Positions 1 through 9,671 of a stretch of 64,000 nt of DNA are shown here, piece by piece. The DNA is taken from the NCBI RefSeq assembly GCF_009735585.1, contig NZ_VJVW01000004.1, positions 473,771 to 537,770 of the forward strand, given 5' to 3'. The stretch's first letter is position 1; each line of letters starts with the position of its first letter. A program made the position numbers and the translations under genes. The notes beneath the pieces are model-generated. The model worked only from the letters and a program-made list of their open reading frames with translations. It did not search any database and was not told the origin of the DNA. Origin of the DNA: Christiangramia aestuarii (GTDB taxonomy: Bacteria > Bacteroidota > Bacteroidia > Flavobacteriales > Flavobacteriaceae).

Positions 1-2625
1 CAATCCAGCGGTGTTGGTTCTGGTTCTAGGATCACTATTCGTGGAAATAACACTCTTACAGGGAACAACCAGGCCCTGATCGTTGTTGATGGGATCCCGA
101 TAGATGCATCTGGGAATGAATCTGGCGGAAGCATTTTTAACAGTACCGTAACTGGTGGTGGTATCACAGATATAAATCCTTCAGATATCGAATCGATCTC
201 CGTGCTAAAAGGTCCCAATGCAGCCGCTCTATACGGTTCTAGAGCTGCGAGCGGGGTAATATTAATCACTACCAAAAAAGGAAAGATGGGTAGAGGTCTT
301 GGGATCTCTCTTAACTCAAACGTGGTTTTTGAAGATCCTATGTTCCTGCCAGAATTTCAAAATGAATATGGGCAGGGTACCCAGGGAGCTTATTATGCCG
401 ATCTAGATAATTTTGGAACCTCCTCCTGGGGTCCAAGATTTGACGGATCTGACCAGTTATACTACACTGGGGAACAAAGACCATATTCTGCAAAGCCAAA
501 TAACGTAGAAGATTTCTTTGAAACAGGCTTACAGGCAATAAATACTGTAGCTATAGACCAGGGGGGTGAGAATTTCAGTACTCGTTTTTCTTATACCAAT
601 AACTCTACCAGCGCAGTGTTGCCAAACTCAGATTTACAGAGCCATAACTTTAATCTTAGGGCACTGGTAGATCTTTCAGATAAACTTCATATTGATAGTA
701 AGGCAACTTACTTTACCCAGGACCTGGATAACCGTGTGAATCTTGGTACCGAAGGTGTGCTGGCTTTCGTTTACCGAATGCCGAGAAACGTTAGGATATC
801 AGACCTTAAAAAATACAAGCCTTCGTTATGGGCAGATCCTTCGATCTTTCCAGACGAGTATGCCGCGATAAGTTATGCAGGACAGAATAAAAGTACCGGT
901 AACCCTTACTGGATGCTGAATGAGGACCAGAATGACGAACGTAGAGATCGTTTTCTCGGTTTTACCAAACTTACCTACGAATTCAATGACTGGCTTTCAG
1001 TTTTTGCAAGGGTAGGTGGGGATGTGACCAATTCCAGATCTGAGTATGTCCAGAACTATGGGCATCATTTCTTTTATACCGGTCGTTTGAACTACGGAAC
1101 TTTTAAAAATACAGAGCTTAACGGAGATTTCCTGTTTACGGCAAATAAGGACATTACAGATAAATTTAATCTGGTGGCCAACCTGGGAGGGAGTTTGTCT
1201 AAAAGAACTTCTGAGGGCGTGATCGTAAGAGGTCAGGATTTCAGATTGCCTTCTAGGGTGTTTTTAAGTAACACCAATATCCAGACCAGTACACATAATC
1301 CGTTACAGATTAAAAAAGTGAATTCTTTATATGGGCAGTTGAGCCTTTCTTATGATGATCTTATTTACCTCGATCTAACTGGAAGGAATGACTGGTCTTC
1401 TACCCTCGCTGAAGATAATAGATCATATTTCTACCCTTCTGCCAGTTTATCTTTCCTTGCCGAAAGATTCATCGATCCAGATAAGAACTGGATGAACATG
1501 CTTAAAATTAGAGGTAGCTGGGCAGACGTTGGTAACGATACAGATCCCTACCAGTTATACCAGACCTTTAGTGTTCCTACCCAGGGATATCTTGGGCTGA
1601 CTGTATTGAATGGTCCTGAGGTCAGGTTAAATCCAGATCTTAAACCTGAAAGTGTACAGTCTTCTGAATTTGGTATAGAATTCAACCTTTTTAATAACAG
1701 GTTGTACGGGGATTTCTCGGTTTATTCTATCAAGACCACCGATATGATCTATAATGTGCCGGTACCACCTGGAACAGGATTCACCTACTTCAAGGAAAAT
1801 GTTGGAGAGGTTAAGAACAATGGTATAGAGGCAGTACTTGGCGGAACGCCTTTCCGTACCGAAAATTTCAAGTGGGAGACGTCGGTTAATTTCTCCAAAA
1901 ATGAGAATGAACTGGTAGACCTAATCGAAGGTCTGGAAAGCCTGCCATTGAACTCGCTTGGGAACTTTTCAGTAAGAGCAAGTGTTGGTGGCGGAATTGG
2001 AGATCTTTACGGGACTACCTGGAAAACCAATGAAAATGGTGAAAGACTGGTAAATGCAGAGGGTATTCCTTTGGCTGGTGAAGTTGAAAAATTAGGAAAT
2101 GCACAGCCGGAATGGATAGGTGGTTTTTCTAACACTTTTACACTTAATAACTGGAGCCTTAGATTCCTTATAGACGGAAGATTTGGTGGGGAGATCTACT
2201 CGGCAACATCATCTTATCTGGATGCCGCCGGGGTTTCAGAAAGAACCCTCGAATATAGAGAAGGTGGTGTGGTTGTGAATGCAATAAACGAAGGTACCGG
2301 TGAAGCAAATACCGAGGAGATCACCGCCCAGGAATACTGGGGAGCTTATTCTGGTATCACTTCCAACTATATCTACGACCAGACCAATGTGAGATTAAGA
2401 GAATTTGCCTTAAATTATAGATTCCCTTCAGATATGATCGATGCTATAGGATTGAACCAGGCTTCGATCGGGTTGATAGGAAGGAACCTATTCTTCTTAT
2501 ATAAGGATGCTGAAGATATAGATCCAGATTCTTCTATAGGTACGGGTCTTTCTGGACAGGGTATCTCCTTGAACAACGCACCAACTCTCAGAAGTTTTGG
2601 TCTGAATGTGAATATTAAATTTTAA
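1..2625 (+). CDS. SusC/RagA-type TonB-dependent outer-membrane receptor (5' truncated)
   Basis: The frame is open from base 1, so the start codon, signal peptide and carboxypeptidase-regulatory-like domain lie outside the window. What remains (874 codons plus stop) begins inside the plug domain: residues near 27-33 read [11 protein letters not shown] and residues 64-90 carry the SusC signature [20 protein letters not shown]. The rest is a long beta-barrel ending in NVNIKF with a terminal Phe, as usual for BamA-inserted barrels. SusC proteins form the TonB-powered outer-membrane channel and work with a SusD lipoprotein lid, which follows 9 bases downstream. The substrate cannot be read from the sequence. 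The neighbours suggest amino-sugar or peptidoglycan fragments, which is inference. Confidence 0.95.
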   Translation, partial: QSSGVGSGSRITIRGNNTLTGNNQALIVVDGIPIDASGNESGGSIFNSTVTGGGITDINPSDIESISVLKGPNAAALYGSRAASGVILITTKKGKMGRGLGISLNSNVVFEDPMFLPEFQNEYGQGTQGAYYADLDNFGTSSWGPRFDGSDQLYYTGEQRPYSAKPNNVEDFFETGLQAINTVAIDQGGENFSTRFSYTNNSTSAVLPNSDLQSHNFNLRALVDLSDKLHIDSKATYFTQDLDNRVNLGTEGVLAFVYRMPRNVRISDLKKYKPSLWADPSIFPDEYAAISYAGQNKSTGNPYWMLNEDQNDERRDRFLGFTKLTYEFNDWLSVFARVGGDVTNSRSEYVQNYGHHFFYTGRLNYGTFKNTELNGDFLFTANKDITDKFNLVANLGGSLSKRTSEGVIVRGQDFRLPSRVFLSNTNIQTSTHNPLQIKKVNSLYGQLSLSYDDLIYLDLTGRNDWSSTLAEDNRSYFYPSASLSFLAERFIDPDKNWMNMLKIRGSWADVGNDTDPYQLYQTFSVPTQGYLGLTVLNGPEVRLNPDLKPESVQSSEFGIEFNLFNNRLYGDFSVYSIKTTDMIYNVPVPPGTGFTYFKENVGEVKNNGIEAVLGGTPFRTENFKWETSVNFSKNENELVDLIEGLESLPLNSLGNFSVRASVGGGIGDLYGTTWKTNENGERLVNAEGIPLAGEVEKLGNAQPEWIGGFSNTFTLNNWSLRFLIDGRFGGEIYSATSSYLDAAGVSERTLEYREGGVVVNAINEGTGEANTEEITAQEYWGAYSGITSNYIYDQTNVRLREFALNYRFPSDMIDAIGLNQASIGLIGRNLFFLYKDAEDIDPDSSIGTGLSGQGISLNNAPTLRSFGLNVNIKF

Positions 2626-2634
2626 AAAAGTATT

Positions 2635-4338
2635 ATGAAAGGAATATTAAAAATCGTCAGCGGAAGCCTGCTACTTTTTGTCTTTTTGCTATCAGGCTGT
2701 TCAGACTTCGAAGAAATAAATACCAAACCGGATGCTTTTACCTCAGATGAGGTAAGTGCAAAGTACTTTTTAACCGGTTTGCAAATAGAACTATATGCTC
2801 CTAACAGGTTTCCTTACTGGAGAGCTCACCTGATCCATGCCGATCGCTTTGCCGGGCAGTTTACTTTCGGGTTTAATGGATGCTGGTGGACAGATGGCCT
2901 TGCCTACAGTTATAATGTGGGATATACAGATGCTTCTTACGCCTGGATGTCTGGGTACCTTGGAAAATTCAGTACTTACCAGAATTTTGTAAGACCTGGA
3001 GGAGAACTAGAAAATGATAAGTTTTATGCAATTGGCCTCATCATGAAGGGGCTTTACTACCAGATGTACACAGATACTTTTGGAATGGTGCCTTATTCTG
3101 AAGCCTCAAATCCAGACATCATTACTCCAAAATTCGATTCACAGGCCGAGATTTATCAGGGAGTGATCGCAGAGTTAGACGAAGCGATGAACATTATTGG
3201 TGATGAAACAGTAACTGGTGATGGTCTTGAATTCCTGGCAGAGAACGATCTTTTCTTCAATGGAGATCTTCAGAAATGGAAAAAACTGGCCAATACTCTT
3301 AAGCTGAGAATGGCCTTACGTGCACAGGGAGCTCCCGGAGCAGATTTTGCCGAGTCGGCTATTACGGCTGCCCTGCAGGATCCGTTGCTTTCTATGGAAG
3401 GTGATAATGCTTTGATGGAAAAGGATACTGAAATAGACCAGTTCGGGAATGCCGCTTACGGGGACATCTGGCATAACTTCGGAGGACTTGGTTCTAAATG
3501 GAAGATCGGAAAAACCCTTGTGGATTACCTAAGAGATAACAATGATCCAAGACTTCCTCATTATGCAGAGCCAATTATTGGCGGTGAGGTGACCTTTACC
3601 AGGCCTACAGAAGGAAATGGGGTAGCTTTATTCGATAAATATGTGGAATTCATTCTGGGAGAACTAGATAATGCAGGGGTGGAATATACAGAGAGTGGCT
3701 CAGCAGATGAGATTACCATTTCTGTTGCCGAAGGAGAGTATTACGTTGGTCAGCCTACCAGACTAAATGGAGATATCTATCCGCATGTTAAATATGAATT
3801 ATTTTCGGCTCCGGCAGATTGGGTAGTAAACCCTAAGAATAGCGGATCTCCTATATTCCCCGAGGTAGTAATGACTGCTGCTGAAGGTAATTTTCTACAG
3901 GCTGAGGCAGCTGTAAAAGGATTTGGCTCGGGAGACGCGCAGGCTTTTTACGAAGAAGGTCTTAGACAGGCCATGCTAATGTGGAATGTAGATGAAGGGG
4001 CTATTTCTGAATTCCTTGCCAACGAGGATATGGCTCAACTGGATGGAAGTATGGAAGAGAACCTTGAAAAGATCGCTATCCAGAGGTGGATCGCTGCTTA
4101 TACTGATGGGTTTGAAGCCTGGGCAATTGTTCGTGATACAGGATACCCGGCTGAACTTGCCAATGGCGTTTCAGATTACGACTTATATTCAGCAGGAACT
4201 CTAAACGGTGAGTATCCTCAGAGAATGAGATACGGTAATGTTGAGTATAATACCAACGGGGCTAACCTTCAGGAAGCAATTCAGGAACAGGGACCAGATG
4301 AGCAGGGAACTGAACTGTGGTGGTCTGCAGGGAACTAG
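2635..4338 (+). CDS. SusD/RagB-family substrate-binding lipoprotein
   Basis: A 567-residue partner of the preceding SusC. The signal peptide ends in a lipobox, LLSGC with Cys22, followed by the typical start of a mature SusD-like protein (CSDFEEINTKPD). Tetratricopeptide-like helices are expected in the middle: KWKKLANTLKLRMALR, near residue 218, is a family hallmark. The C-terminal part has RWIAAYTDGFEAWAIVRDTGYP, the usual SusD ending that contains the WxxxxRTG-like segment. It fits the SusD-like subgroup with an early DINTNP-like motif. It sits on the outer surface and captures ligand for SusC. A strong terminator follows, so susCD can be expressed separately from the downstream enzymes. 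Confidence 0.95.
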   Translation: MKGILKIVSGSLLLFVFLLSGCSDFEEINTKPDAFTSDEVSAKYFLTGLQIELYAPNRFPYWRAHLIHADRFAGQFTFGFNGCWWTDGLAYSYNVGYTDASYAWMSGYLGKFSTYQNFVRPGGELENDKFYAIGLIMKGLYYQMYTDTFGMVPYSEASNPDIITPKFDSQAEIYQGVIAELDEAMNIIGDETVTGDGLEFLAENDLFFNGDLQKWKKLANTLKLRMALRAQGAPGADFAESAITAALQDPLLSMEGDNALMEKDTEIDQFGNAAYGDIWHNFGGLGSKWKIGKTLVDYLRDNNDPRLPHYAEPIIGGEVTFTRPTEGNGVALFDKYVEFILGELDNAGVEYTESGSADEITISVAEGEYYVGQPTRLNGDIYPHVKYELFSAPADWVVNPKNSGSPIFPEVVMTAAEGNFLQAEAAVKGFGSGDAQAFYEEGLRQAMLMWNVDEGAISEFLANEDMAQLDGSMEENLEKIAIQRWIAAYTDGFEAWAIVRDTGYPAELANGVSDYDLYSAGTLNGEYPQRMRYGNVEYNTNGANLQEAIQEQGPDEQGTELWWSAGN

Positions 4339-4354
4339 TTAAAATTGGGATTAG

Positions 4355-4395
4355 CAAAAAAGATCGTCAATTCGTTTTTTGACGATCTTTTTTAT
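4355..4395 (+). terminator. Rho-independent terminator after susD
   Basis: Perfect 12-bp stem (AAAGATCGTCAA at 4359-4370 pairing with 4379-4390) with an eight-base T-rich loop, followed by a T tract. It separates the susCD transcript from the GH18 operon, which starts 23 bases further on. Confidence 0.85.
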
Positions 4396-4417
4396 TTAGA
4401 CCTTTAAATAATCTAAA

Positions 4418-5548
4418 ATGAAAAGATCTCTTTTACTTCTGGTTTTATTGATAGTTCTATGCTCTTATTCCTGTAATCAGGATAAACGGGAAAAGACCGA
4501 ATCTAAAAATTACAAAGCTGAAAAAATCAATGATTTTAAGGTAATAGCTTACTGGACAGGTTCAGGAAAAATAGAAAAAGAAAAAATAAATCAGCTTGAC
4601 CAGGTAATTTATAGTTTTCTTCATCTTAAGGGAAACCGACTTTTCGTTGAAGCCAGGGATTCGATTAAACTCAGATATCTAAATGCACAAAAAGAGATCA
4701 ACCCGGGACTAAAAGTTCTTATCTCATTAGGCGGATGGGGTGGTTGTGAAACTTGCTCAGAGGTTTTTGAAACTGATTCAGGAAGAAGAGAGTTTGCTCA
4801 ATCTGTAAAGGATCTCATGAAAGTATATGATGCAGATGGAATAGACCTGGATTGGGAGTATCCCGCCATAGCAGGTTTTGAGGGTCATGCCTATAAACCT
4901 CAAGACCGGGAAAATTTCACCCTTTTAATAAAGGAGTTACGTTTCCAGCTAGGCGAAGAGGCGATTATTAGTTTTGCAGCCGGGGGTTTCAGGAATTATC
5001 TTTTGAATTCCATTGAGTGGGAGAAGCTAATGCCATTAGTGAATAATGTGAATGTGATGACCTATGATATGGTGGGAGGAGGAAGTTCCAGAACCGGGCA
5101 TCACACCGCTTTGTTTTCCACCAGAGATCAACCCAGGTCAGCAAATGCTACCATAAAATATCTGGATTCTATCGGAGTGTCATCGGAAAAAATTGTGCTT
5201 GGTGCAGCATTCTATGCCAGGGTCTGGGAAAAGGTAAAAGCCGAAAATAATGGTTTGTATCAATCGGGAGTTTTTAAAGAGTCAGTTCTTTACAGGGATC
5301 TGGATACCTATAAAAATAAGCTCTCGAATGCTAAAGTTTTCTGGGATTCTGAAGCTCAGGCTCCATATATTTATAGCGCAGAAAATGAAGTTTTTGTAAC
5401 CTACGATGATTCACTATCTGTTTCCCTTAAAACAAATTACGCCCTGGAAAATAATTTGGGCGGGATCATGTTCTGGAGATTATCTGGAGACAAACCTGCT
5501 GGATTACTGGATGTGATAGAAAGGGAAGTAATGAATTTTAAAGATTAA
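4418..5548 (+). CDS. Glycoside hydrolase family 18 lipoprotein (chitinase/endo-N-acetylglucosaminidase type)
   Basis: 376 residues. The signal peptide has a probable lipobox Cys at position 19. The GH18 barrel starts at about residue 40 (KVIAYWTGSG). The SLGGWGG strand is at 103-109, and the catalytic DxxDxDxE motif DGIDLDWE is at 140-147 with Glu147 as acid/base. MTYDM is the later strand bearing the substrate-positioning Tyr and Asp. GH18 enzymes cleave beta-1,4 bonds next to GlcNAc by substrate-assisted catalysis that needs the N-acetyl group. This is the first gene of a five-gene operon with a DUF187 hydrolase, a symporter, an Ala-Glu epimerase and a YkfC-type peptidase. Chitin or peptidoglycan glycan are both possible substrates, and the neighbours favour peptidoglycan. 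No carbohydrate-binding module is visible, unlike many secreted chitinases. Confidence 0.92.
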   Translation: MKRSLLLLVLLIVLCSYSCNQDKREKTESKNYKAEKINDFKVIAYWTGSGKIEKEKINQLDQVIYSFLHLKGNRLFVEARDSIKLRYLNAQKEINPGLKVLISLGGWGGCETCSEVFETDSGRREFAQSVKDLMKVYDADGIDLDWEYPAIAGFEGHAYKPQDRENFTLLIKELRFQLGEEAIISFAAGGFRNYLLNSIEWEKLMPLVNNVNVMTYDMVGGGSSRTGHHTALFSTRDQPRSANATIKYLDSIGVSSEKIVLGAAFYARVWEKVKAENNGLYQSGVFKESVLYRDLDTYKNKLSNAKVFWDSEAQAPYIYSAENEVFVTYDDSLSVSLKTNYALENNLGGIMFWRLSGDKPAGLLDVIEREVMNFKD

Positions 5549-5563
5549 TACCCAAACTGAATA

Positions 5564-7183
5564 ATGAACAAAATAACCCGCTTTACGGCTGCAGCAGCGA
5601 TTTTGCTGCTTAGCTTCAACTCTTGCAAGACCACTAAACCTGCTGTGGAAACGCCTCAAGAAGAAACCGTGGTGCAGGATACCATCGTCTCTACTGAAAA
5701 TCCCGAGGTGATTCCTGAGGTACCTGAAAAGGTCGTTCCGGTAGCAAAAAAGGAGAAAATCAATCCTCCCTTGAATATTGGGGAGTTCAGGGCAGCCTGG
5801 GTGGCAACGGTAGCTAATATCAACTGGCCCAGCAAGAGCGGACTCTCTACCTACCAGCAGCAACAGGAAGCCTTGAAACTGCTGGATTTCCTGCAATCGC
5901 ATAATTTTAATGCGGTGATCTTCCAGGTAAGACCACAGGCAGATGCGCTTTATCAAAGTAACCTGGAACCCTGGTCTTATTTCCTATCAGGGGAACAGGG
6001 AAAAGCTCCTGAGCCCTTCTACGATCCGCTTGATTTCTGGATTAAGGAAGCTCACAAAAGAGGCCTGGAGCTACATGTATGGCTTAATCCTTACCGCGCT
6101 CACCATACCACAGGAGGAGAGATTACCAATACCTCTATTATCAAAAAGAAACCTGAACTGGCCGTAAAACTTGAGAACGGAATGTGGTGGATGGATCCCG
6201 CCAAGGAAGAAACCCAGGACCACGCTTCAGCGGTAGTGATGGATATCGTGAAGAGGTACGATATAGATGGGGTGCATTTTGACGATTACTTCTATCCTTA
6301 CGATTCTTACAATAACGGCAAGGATTTCCCCGATGAAAAAACTTATGCTGAATATAAAGCAGGTAACGGTAAACTTCTGAAAGCCGACTGGAGGAGAGAC
6401 CAGGTGAACAGGTTCGTTAAAATGATCTATGACGAGATCAAGGCGGAGAAACCATTCGTGAAATTCGGATTAAGCCCCTTTGGGATCTGGAGGCCCGGTT
6501 ATCCCCAGTCTGTTACCGGTTATGATCAATACGAAAAATTATATGCCGATGCCAGGTTATGGCTTAACGAAGGCTGGATAGACTATTTCACGCCTCAGTT
6601 GTACTGGCAGATCAATCAATATGGCCAAAGCTTTCCTGAATTGCTTGGCTGGTGGGAATCTGAAAATACCCAAAACCGCCACCTCTGGCCTGGGATCAAT
6701 GTTGGCCTTGGCGGAGATGAAAAGAACATAGATGAAACCATCAACCAGATCATGATCACCAGGGGAATGCTTCCAGAAAGCAGGGGGACGGTTCACTGGA
6801 GCGTAGGTCCCTTGATGAAACATGAGAACCTGGCGAAAGCACTTGTAGAGGGACCATACCGCAAAAAAGCACTGGTACCGGCAAGTCCCTGGCTGGATGA
6901 TACCGCTCCCGAAATTCCCGAAATGAGCACTGGTATTCAAAACGATCGTCTTCAGATGAACTGGACCTCCCAGCAGCCTGAAGATGTTTCAAAATATGTG
7001 CTTTGGTTCAAATATGAAGAAGGAAAATGGGATTATAAGATCCTGGATGGATCAGTCACAAATTTCAGCCTTCAGTATATCGTGGGTGATAAAAAAAGAG
7101 CCCTGGATAAAGTTGGGCTTACTGCTGTAGACCGCCTGGGCAACCAAAGCGATTTTAAAGAAATAGACCTAAAAAAGACCTAA
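5564..7183 (+). CDS. DUF187/GHL10 glycosyl hydrolase-like lipoprotein (DigH/YngK type)
   Basis: 539 residues. Lipobox SFNSC with Cys21, then a low-complexity Pro/Glu/Val linker to about residue 65. The DUF187 barrel starts with GEFRAAWVATVANINWP and continues with FNAVIFQVRPQADALY, WLNPYRAHHT and YDIDGVHFDDYFYPY, all characteristic of the family. A C-terminal fibronectin-like extension follows (from about residue 450). The E. coli member DigH (YddW) cleaves denuded peptidoglycan glycan strands, and the B. subtilis member YngK belongs to muropeptide recovery. That background, plus the adjacent amidase, epimerase and NlpC/P60 genes, suggests this enzyme cuts peptide-free glycan. It starts 15 bases after the GH18 stop and abuts the next start codon, so it is clearly operonic. 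Confidence 0.9.
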   Translation: MNKITRFTAAAAILLLSFNSCKTTKPAVETPQEETVVQDTIVSTENPEVIPEVPEKVVPVAKKEKINPPLNIGEFRAAWVATVANINWPSKSGLSTYQQQQEALKLLDFLQSHNFNAVIFQVRPQADALYQSNLEPWSYFLSGEQGKAPEPFYDPLDFWIKEAHKRGLELHVWLNPYRAHHTTGGEITNTSIIKKKPELAVKLENGMWWMDPAKEETQDHASAVVMDIVKRYDIDGVHFDDYFYPYDSYNNGKDFPDEKTYAEYKAGNGKLLKADWRRDQVNRFVKMIYDEIKAEKPFVKFGLSPFGIWRPGYPQSVTGYDQYEKLYADARLWLNEGWIDYFTPQLYWQINQYGQSFPELLGWWESENTQNRHLWPGINVGLGGDEKNIDETINQIMITRGMLPESRGTVHWSVGPLMKHENLAKALVEGPYRKKALVPASPWLDDTAPEIPEMSTGIQNDRLQMNWTSQQPEDVSKYVLWFKYEEGKWDYKILDGSVTNFSLQYIVGDKKRALDKVGLTAVDRLGNQSDFKEIDLKKT

Positions 7184-8632
7184 ATGACGCCATTACTGGT
7201 TTTTGGAGTGATCGCAGTATATTTCCTGGTTTTACTAGGAATTAGCCATTTCACTTCTAAAAAAGCTGATAATAATACCTTTTTCACGGCTAACCGGCAA
7301 TCTCCCTGGTACCTGGTCGCCTATGGGATGGTGGGTGCCTCCCTTTCCGGGGTGACCTTTATTTCGGTGCCTGGGGAAGTGGGGAATTCTAACTGGACCT
7401 ATCTGCAGTTCGTGATGGGGAACATGGTTGGTTACGCGGTCATCGCATTTGTTCTTATTCCCTTGTTTTATAAGCTAAGGCTGGTTTCCATATATGAATA
7501 TCTTAAAGACAGGTTCGGGCAGCGATCTTACTATACCGGTTCTGTTTTTTTCCTCATCTCCCAGACCATTGGGGCCTCTTTCAGGTTATTTTTAGCTGCG
7601 GTAGTATTGCAGATCGCCTTTTTTGATGCTTTCGGAATTCCATTTTTCGTCACCGTTCTGGTAACGATTTTGCTCATCTGGCTCTATACCTTCAGGGGTG
7701 GGATAAAGACCATCGTCTGGACAGACACCTTGCAAACCACCTTTTTATTACTGGCGGTGGTGATCAGTATCTATATGATCGTCGACCAGATGGGACTTGG
7801 TTTTTCAGAAATGATCACCACGGTCTCTGAAAGTAAAATGTCTAAGATCTTCGACTGGGACTGGAGGTCTAACAGGAATTTCTACAAGACCTTCCTGGCA
7901 GGTATTTTCATCACCATAGCCATGAACGGGCTGGACCAGAACGTGATGCAGAAGAACCTCACCTGTAAGAACCAAAAGGAAGCCCAGAAGAATATTTTCT
8001 GGTTTTCCATCACTTTTTTCGTTTCCACGGTGCTATTCCTTTCCTTGGGTGTGCTGCTTTACAAATTCGCCATGGACCAGGGGATAAGTATTCCGGAAAG
8101 GAGCGATGACCTTTACCCTTTGCTGGCTTTGAACCATTTTGGTATTTTGGCCGGGATCGTCTTTCTTTTAGGGATCATTGCCGCGGCATTTTCCAGCGCC
8201 GATTCTGCCCTAACCGCTTTAACCACCTCTTTTTGTGTGGATATCCTGGATCTGCCGAATAAAAAAACACATCAGAAAAGAACCCGTTTGTGGGTGCATA
8301 TCGGGTTTACCATGCTCATGTTCCTGGTGATCATTATCTTTAATAGCCTCAACGATTCAAGCGTGGTGAGTGCCGTGTTCAAGGTTGCCGGGTTTACCTA
8401 CGGGCCATTGCTGGGATTATTCGCCTTCGGATTGCTGAACAGACGGGCGGTAAAAGATAGATATGTTCCAGTTATATGTATTCTGGCACCCATAATTTCG
8501 GTCATTCTCGATCAGAATTCGGTGGCCTGGTTCAATGGTTACCAGTTCGGATTTGAGATCCTTCTGGTAAATGCAGGGCTTACTTTTGTCGGCCTTTGGA
8601 TGAATCATAATAAGTCTGTTAACCCGAAATAG
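7184..8632 (+). CDS. Sodium:solute symporter (SSS family)
   Basis: 482 residues and about 13 hydrophobic segments across the whole length. SSS features include an N-terminal segment followed by SPWYLVAYGMVGASLSGVTF (7303-7362), the SLSG unwound-helix region, TFRGGIKTIVWTDTLQT near residue 170, and AAAFSSADSALTALTTSF near residue 330. The last contains the Ser residues of the second sodium site. The ATG directly follows the stop codon of the upstream hydrolase, so translation is probably coupled. It should act in the inner membrane and import a small product of the periplasmic enzymes. A sugar, a muropeptide fragment or a dipeptide cannot be told apart by sequence. Its place between a glycan hydrolase and a dipeptide epimerase makes a peptidoglycan-derived solute likely. 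Confidence 0.9.
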   Translation: MTPLLVFGVIAVYFLVLLGISHFTSKKADNNTFFTANRQSPWYLVAYGMVGASLSGVTFISVPGEVGNSNWTYLQFVMGNMVGYAVIAFVLIPLFYKLRLVSIYEYLKDRFGQRSYYTGSVFFLISQTIGASFRLFLAAVVLQIAFFDAFGIPFFVTVLVTILLIWLYTFRGGIKTIVWTDTLQTTFLLLAVVISIYMIVDQMGLGFSEMITTVSESKMSKIFDWDWRSNRNFYKTFLAGIFITIAMNGLDQNVMQKNLTCKNQKEAQKNIFWFSITFFVSTVLFLSLGVLLYKFAMDQGISIPERSDDLYPLLALNHFGILAGIVFLLGIIAAAFSSADSALTALTTSFCVDILDLPNKKTHQKRTRLWVHIGFTMLMFLVIIIFNSLNDSSVVSAVFKVAGFTYGPLLGLFAFGLLNRRAVKDRYVPVICILAPIISVILDQNSVAWFNGYQFGFEILLVNAGLTFVGLWMNHNKSVNPK

Positions 8633-8638
8633 AACTAA

Positions 8639-9658
8639 ATGAAGATAGACTACAAAAGCTTTAACCTGGAATTGAAGAATACCTTTACCATAAGCCATGG
8701 TTCTCGTGATTACCAGCCTACGCTTATTGTGGTCCTATCCGATTCAGGTTATACGGGTTATGGGGAAGCCGCCGCTACGGTCTATTATGGCGTGAGCGTC
8801 GAAAAAATGATCGCTTCCATAAGGTCTGTGGAACCCATTATCGCTGAAAACATACAGAAAACTCCCGAAGAATTGTGGGAGCTTACCTTTCCGCATTTAA
8901 AAAATGATCCCTTTGCGCAGTGTGCTTTAGATATGGCGATGCACGACCTGCATGGGAAAAGAAATGGCCAGCCGCTGTATAAAATGTGGGGCCTGGATAA
9001 TTCCCGGGTGCCCCTTACGAATTATACCATTGGCATAGATACGGTAGAGAATATGGTAAAAAAGATCAGGGAATTTCCCTGGCCTTTATATAAGATAAAA
9101 CTGGGAACAGATGACGATATCGCCATTGTAAAGGAACTGCGGAAACATACCGATTCTATTTTCAGGCTGGATGCCAACGCTGCCTGGACCGCAGAGCAGG
9201 CCATAGGCAATAGCGAAGCCCTGAAAGACCTGAACGTTGAATTCCTGGAGCAGCCTTTAAACCCTAAAGATACTCTGGGCATGGAGGCTTTATACAAACA
9301 TTCCAGGCTCCCGGTGATCGCAGATGAAAGCTGTATCGTGGAAGCCGATGTAGAAAAATGTGCGCCCTATTTTCACGGGGTGAACATAAAGCTAACTAAA
9401 TGTGGCGGACTCACCCCGGGTAGAAGAATGATAAAAAAAGCCCGTGAACTGGGACTTAAGGTCATGGTGGGTTGTATGACCGAGTCCACCGTATCCATGT
9501 CGGCCATTGGACAGCTTTTACCTATGCTGGATTATGTAGATATGGATGGAGCTTTGCTTATTAGGAATGACATCGCAGATGGAGTCAAGGTTTATGACGG
9601 CAAAGTTCATTATCCCAATCGTAACGGGACCGGAGCGAAATTATTTAAATTTGAATAA
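8639..9658 (+). CDS. L-Ala-D/L-Glu epimerase (enolase superfamily, YkfB/YcjG type)
   Basis: 339 residues without a signal peptide, so cytoplasmic. An N-terminal capping domain is followed by the MR/MLE-type barrel. Acid/base lysines are in YKIKLG (Lys152 and Lys154) and in IKLTK (Lys254). Metal ligands are Asp178 (RLDAN), Glu204 (EFLEQP) and Asp229 (ADES). The DMD motif at 301-303 is the DxD signature of dipeptide epimerases, which binds the amino group of the dipeptide. This combination supports the Ala-Glu epimerase over muconate or o-succinylbenzoate enzymes. In peptidoglycan recycling it turns L-Ala-D-Glu into L-Ala-L-Glu, which ordinary peptidases can degrade. It begins 6 bases after the symporter and is followed by a YkfC-type peptidase, a pairing also known from Bacillus. 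Confidence 0.93.
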   Translation: MKIDYKSFNLELKNTFTISHGSRDYQPTLIVVLSDSGYTGYGEAAATVYYGVSVEKMIASIRSVEPIIAENIQKTPEELWELTFPHLKNDPFAQCALDMAMHDLHGKRNGQPLYKMWGLDNSRVPLTNYTIGIDTVENMVKKIREFPWPLYKIKLGTDDDIAIVKELRKHTDSIFRLDANAAWTAEQAIGNSEALKDLNVEFLEQPLNPKDTLGMEALYKHSRLPVIADESCIVEADVEKCAPYFHGVNIKLTKCGGLTPGRRMIKKARELGLKVMVGCMTESTVSMSAIGQLLPMLDYVDMDGALLIRNDIADGVKVYDGKVHYPNRNGTGAKLFKFE

Positions 9659-9671
9659 ATTTTTGAAAACG

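Noticed and set aside
9546..9671. Upstream extension of the YkfC-type gene
   Set aside because: It overlaps the end of the epimerase gene and would bury the signal peptide and lipobox.
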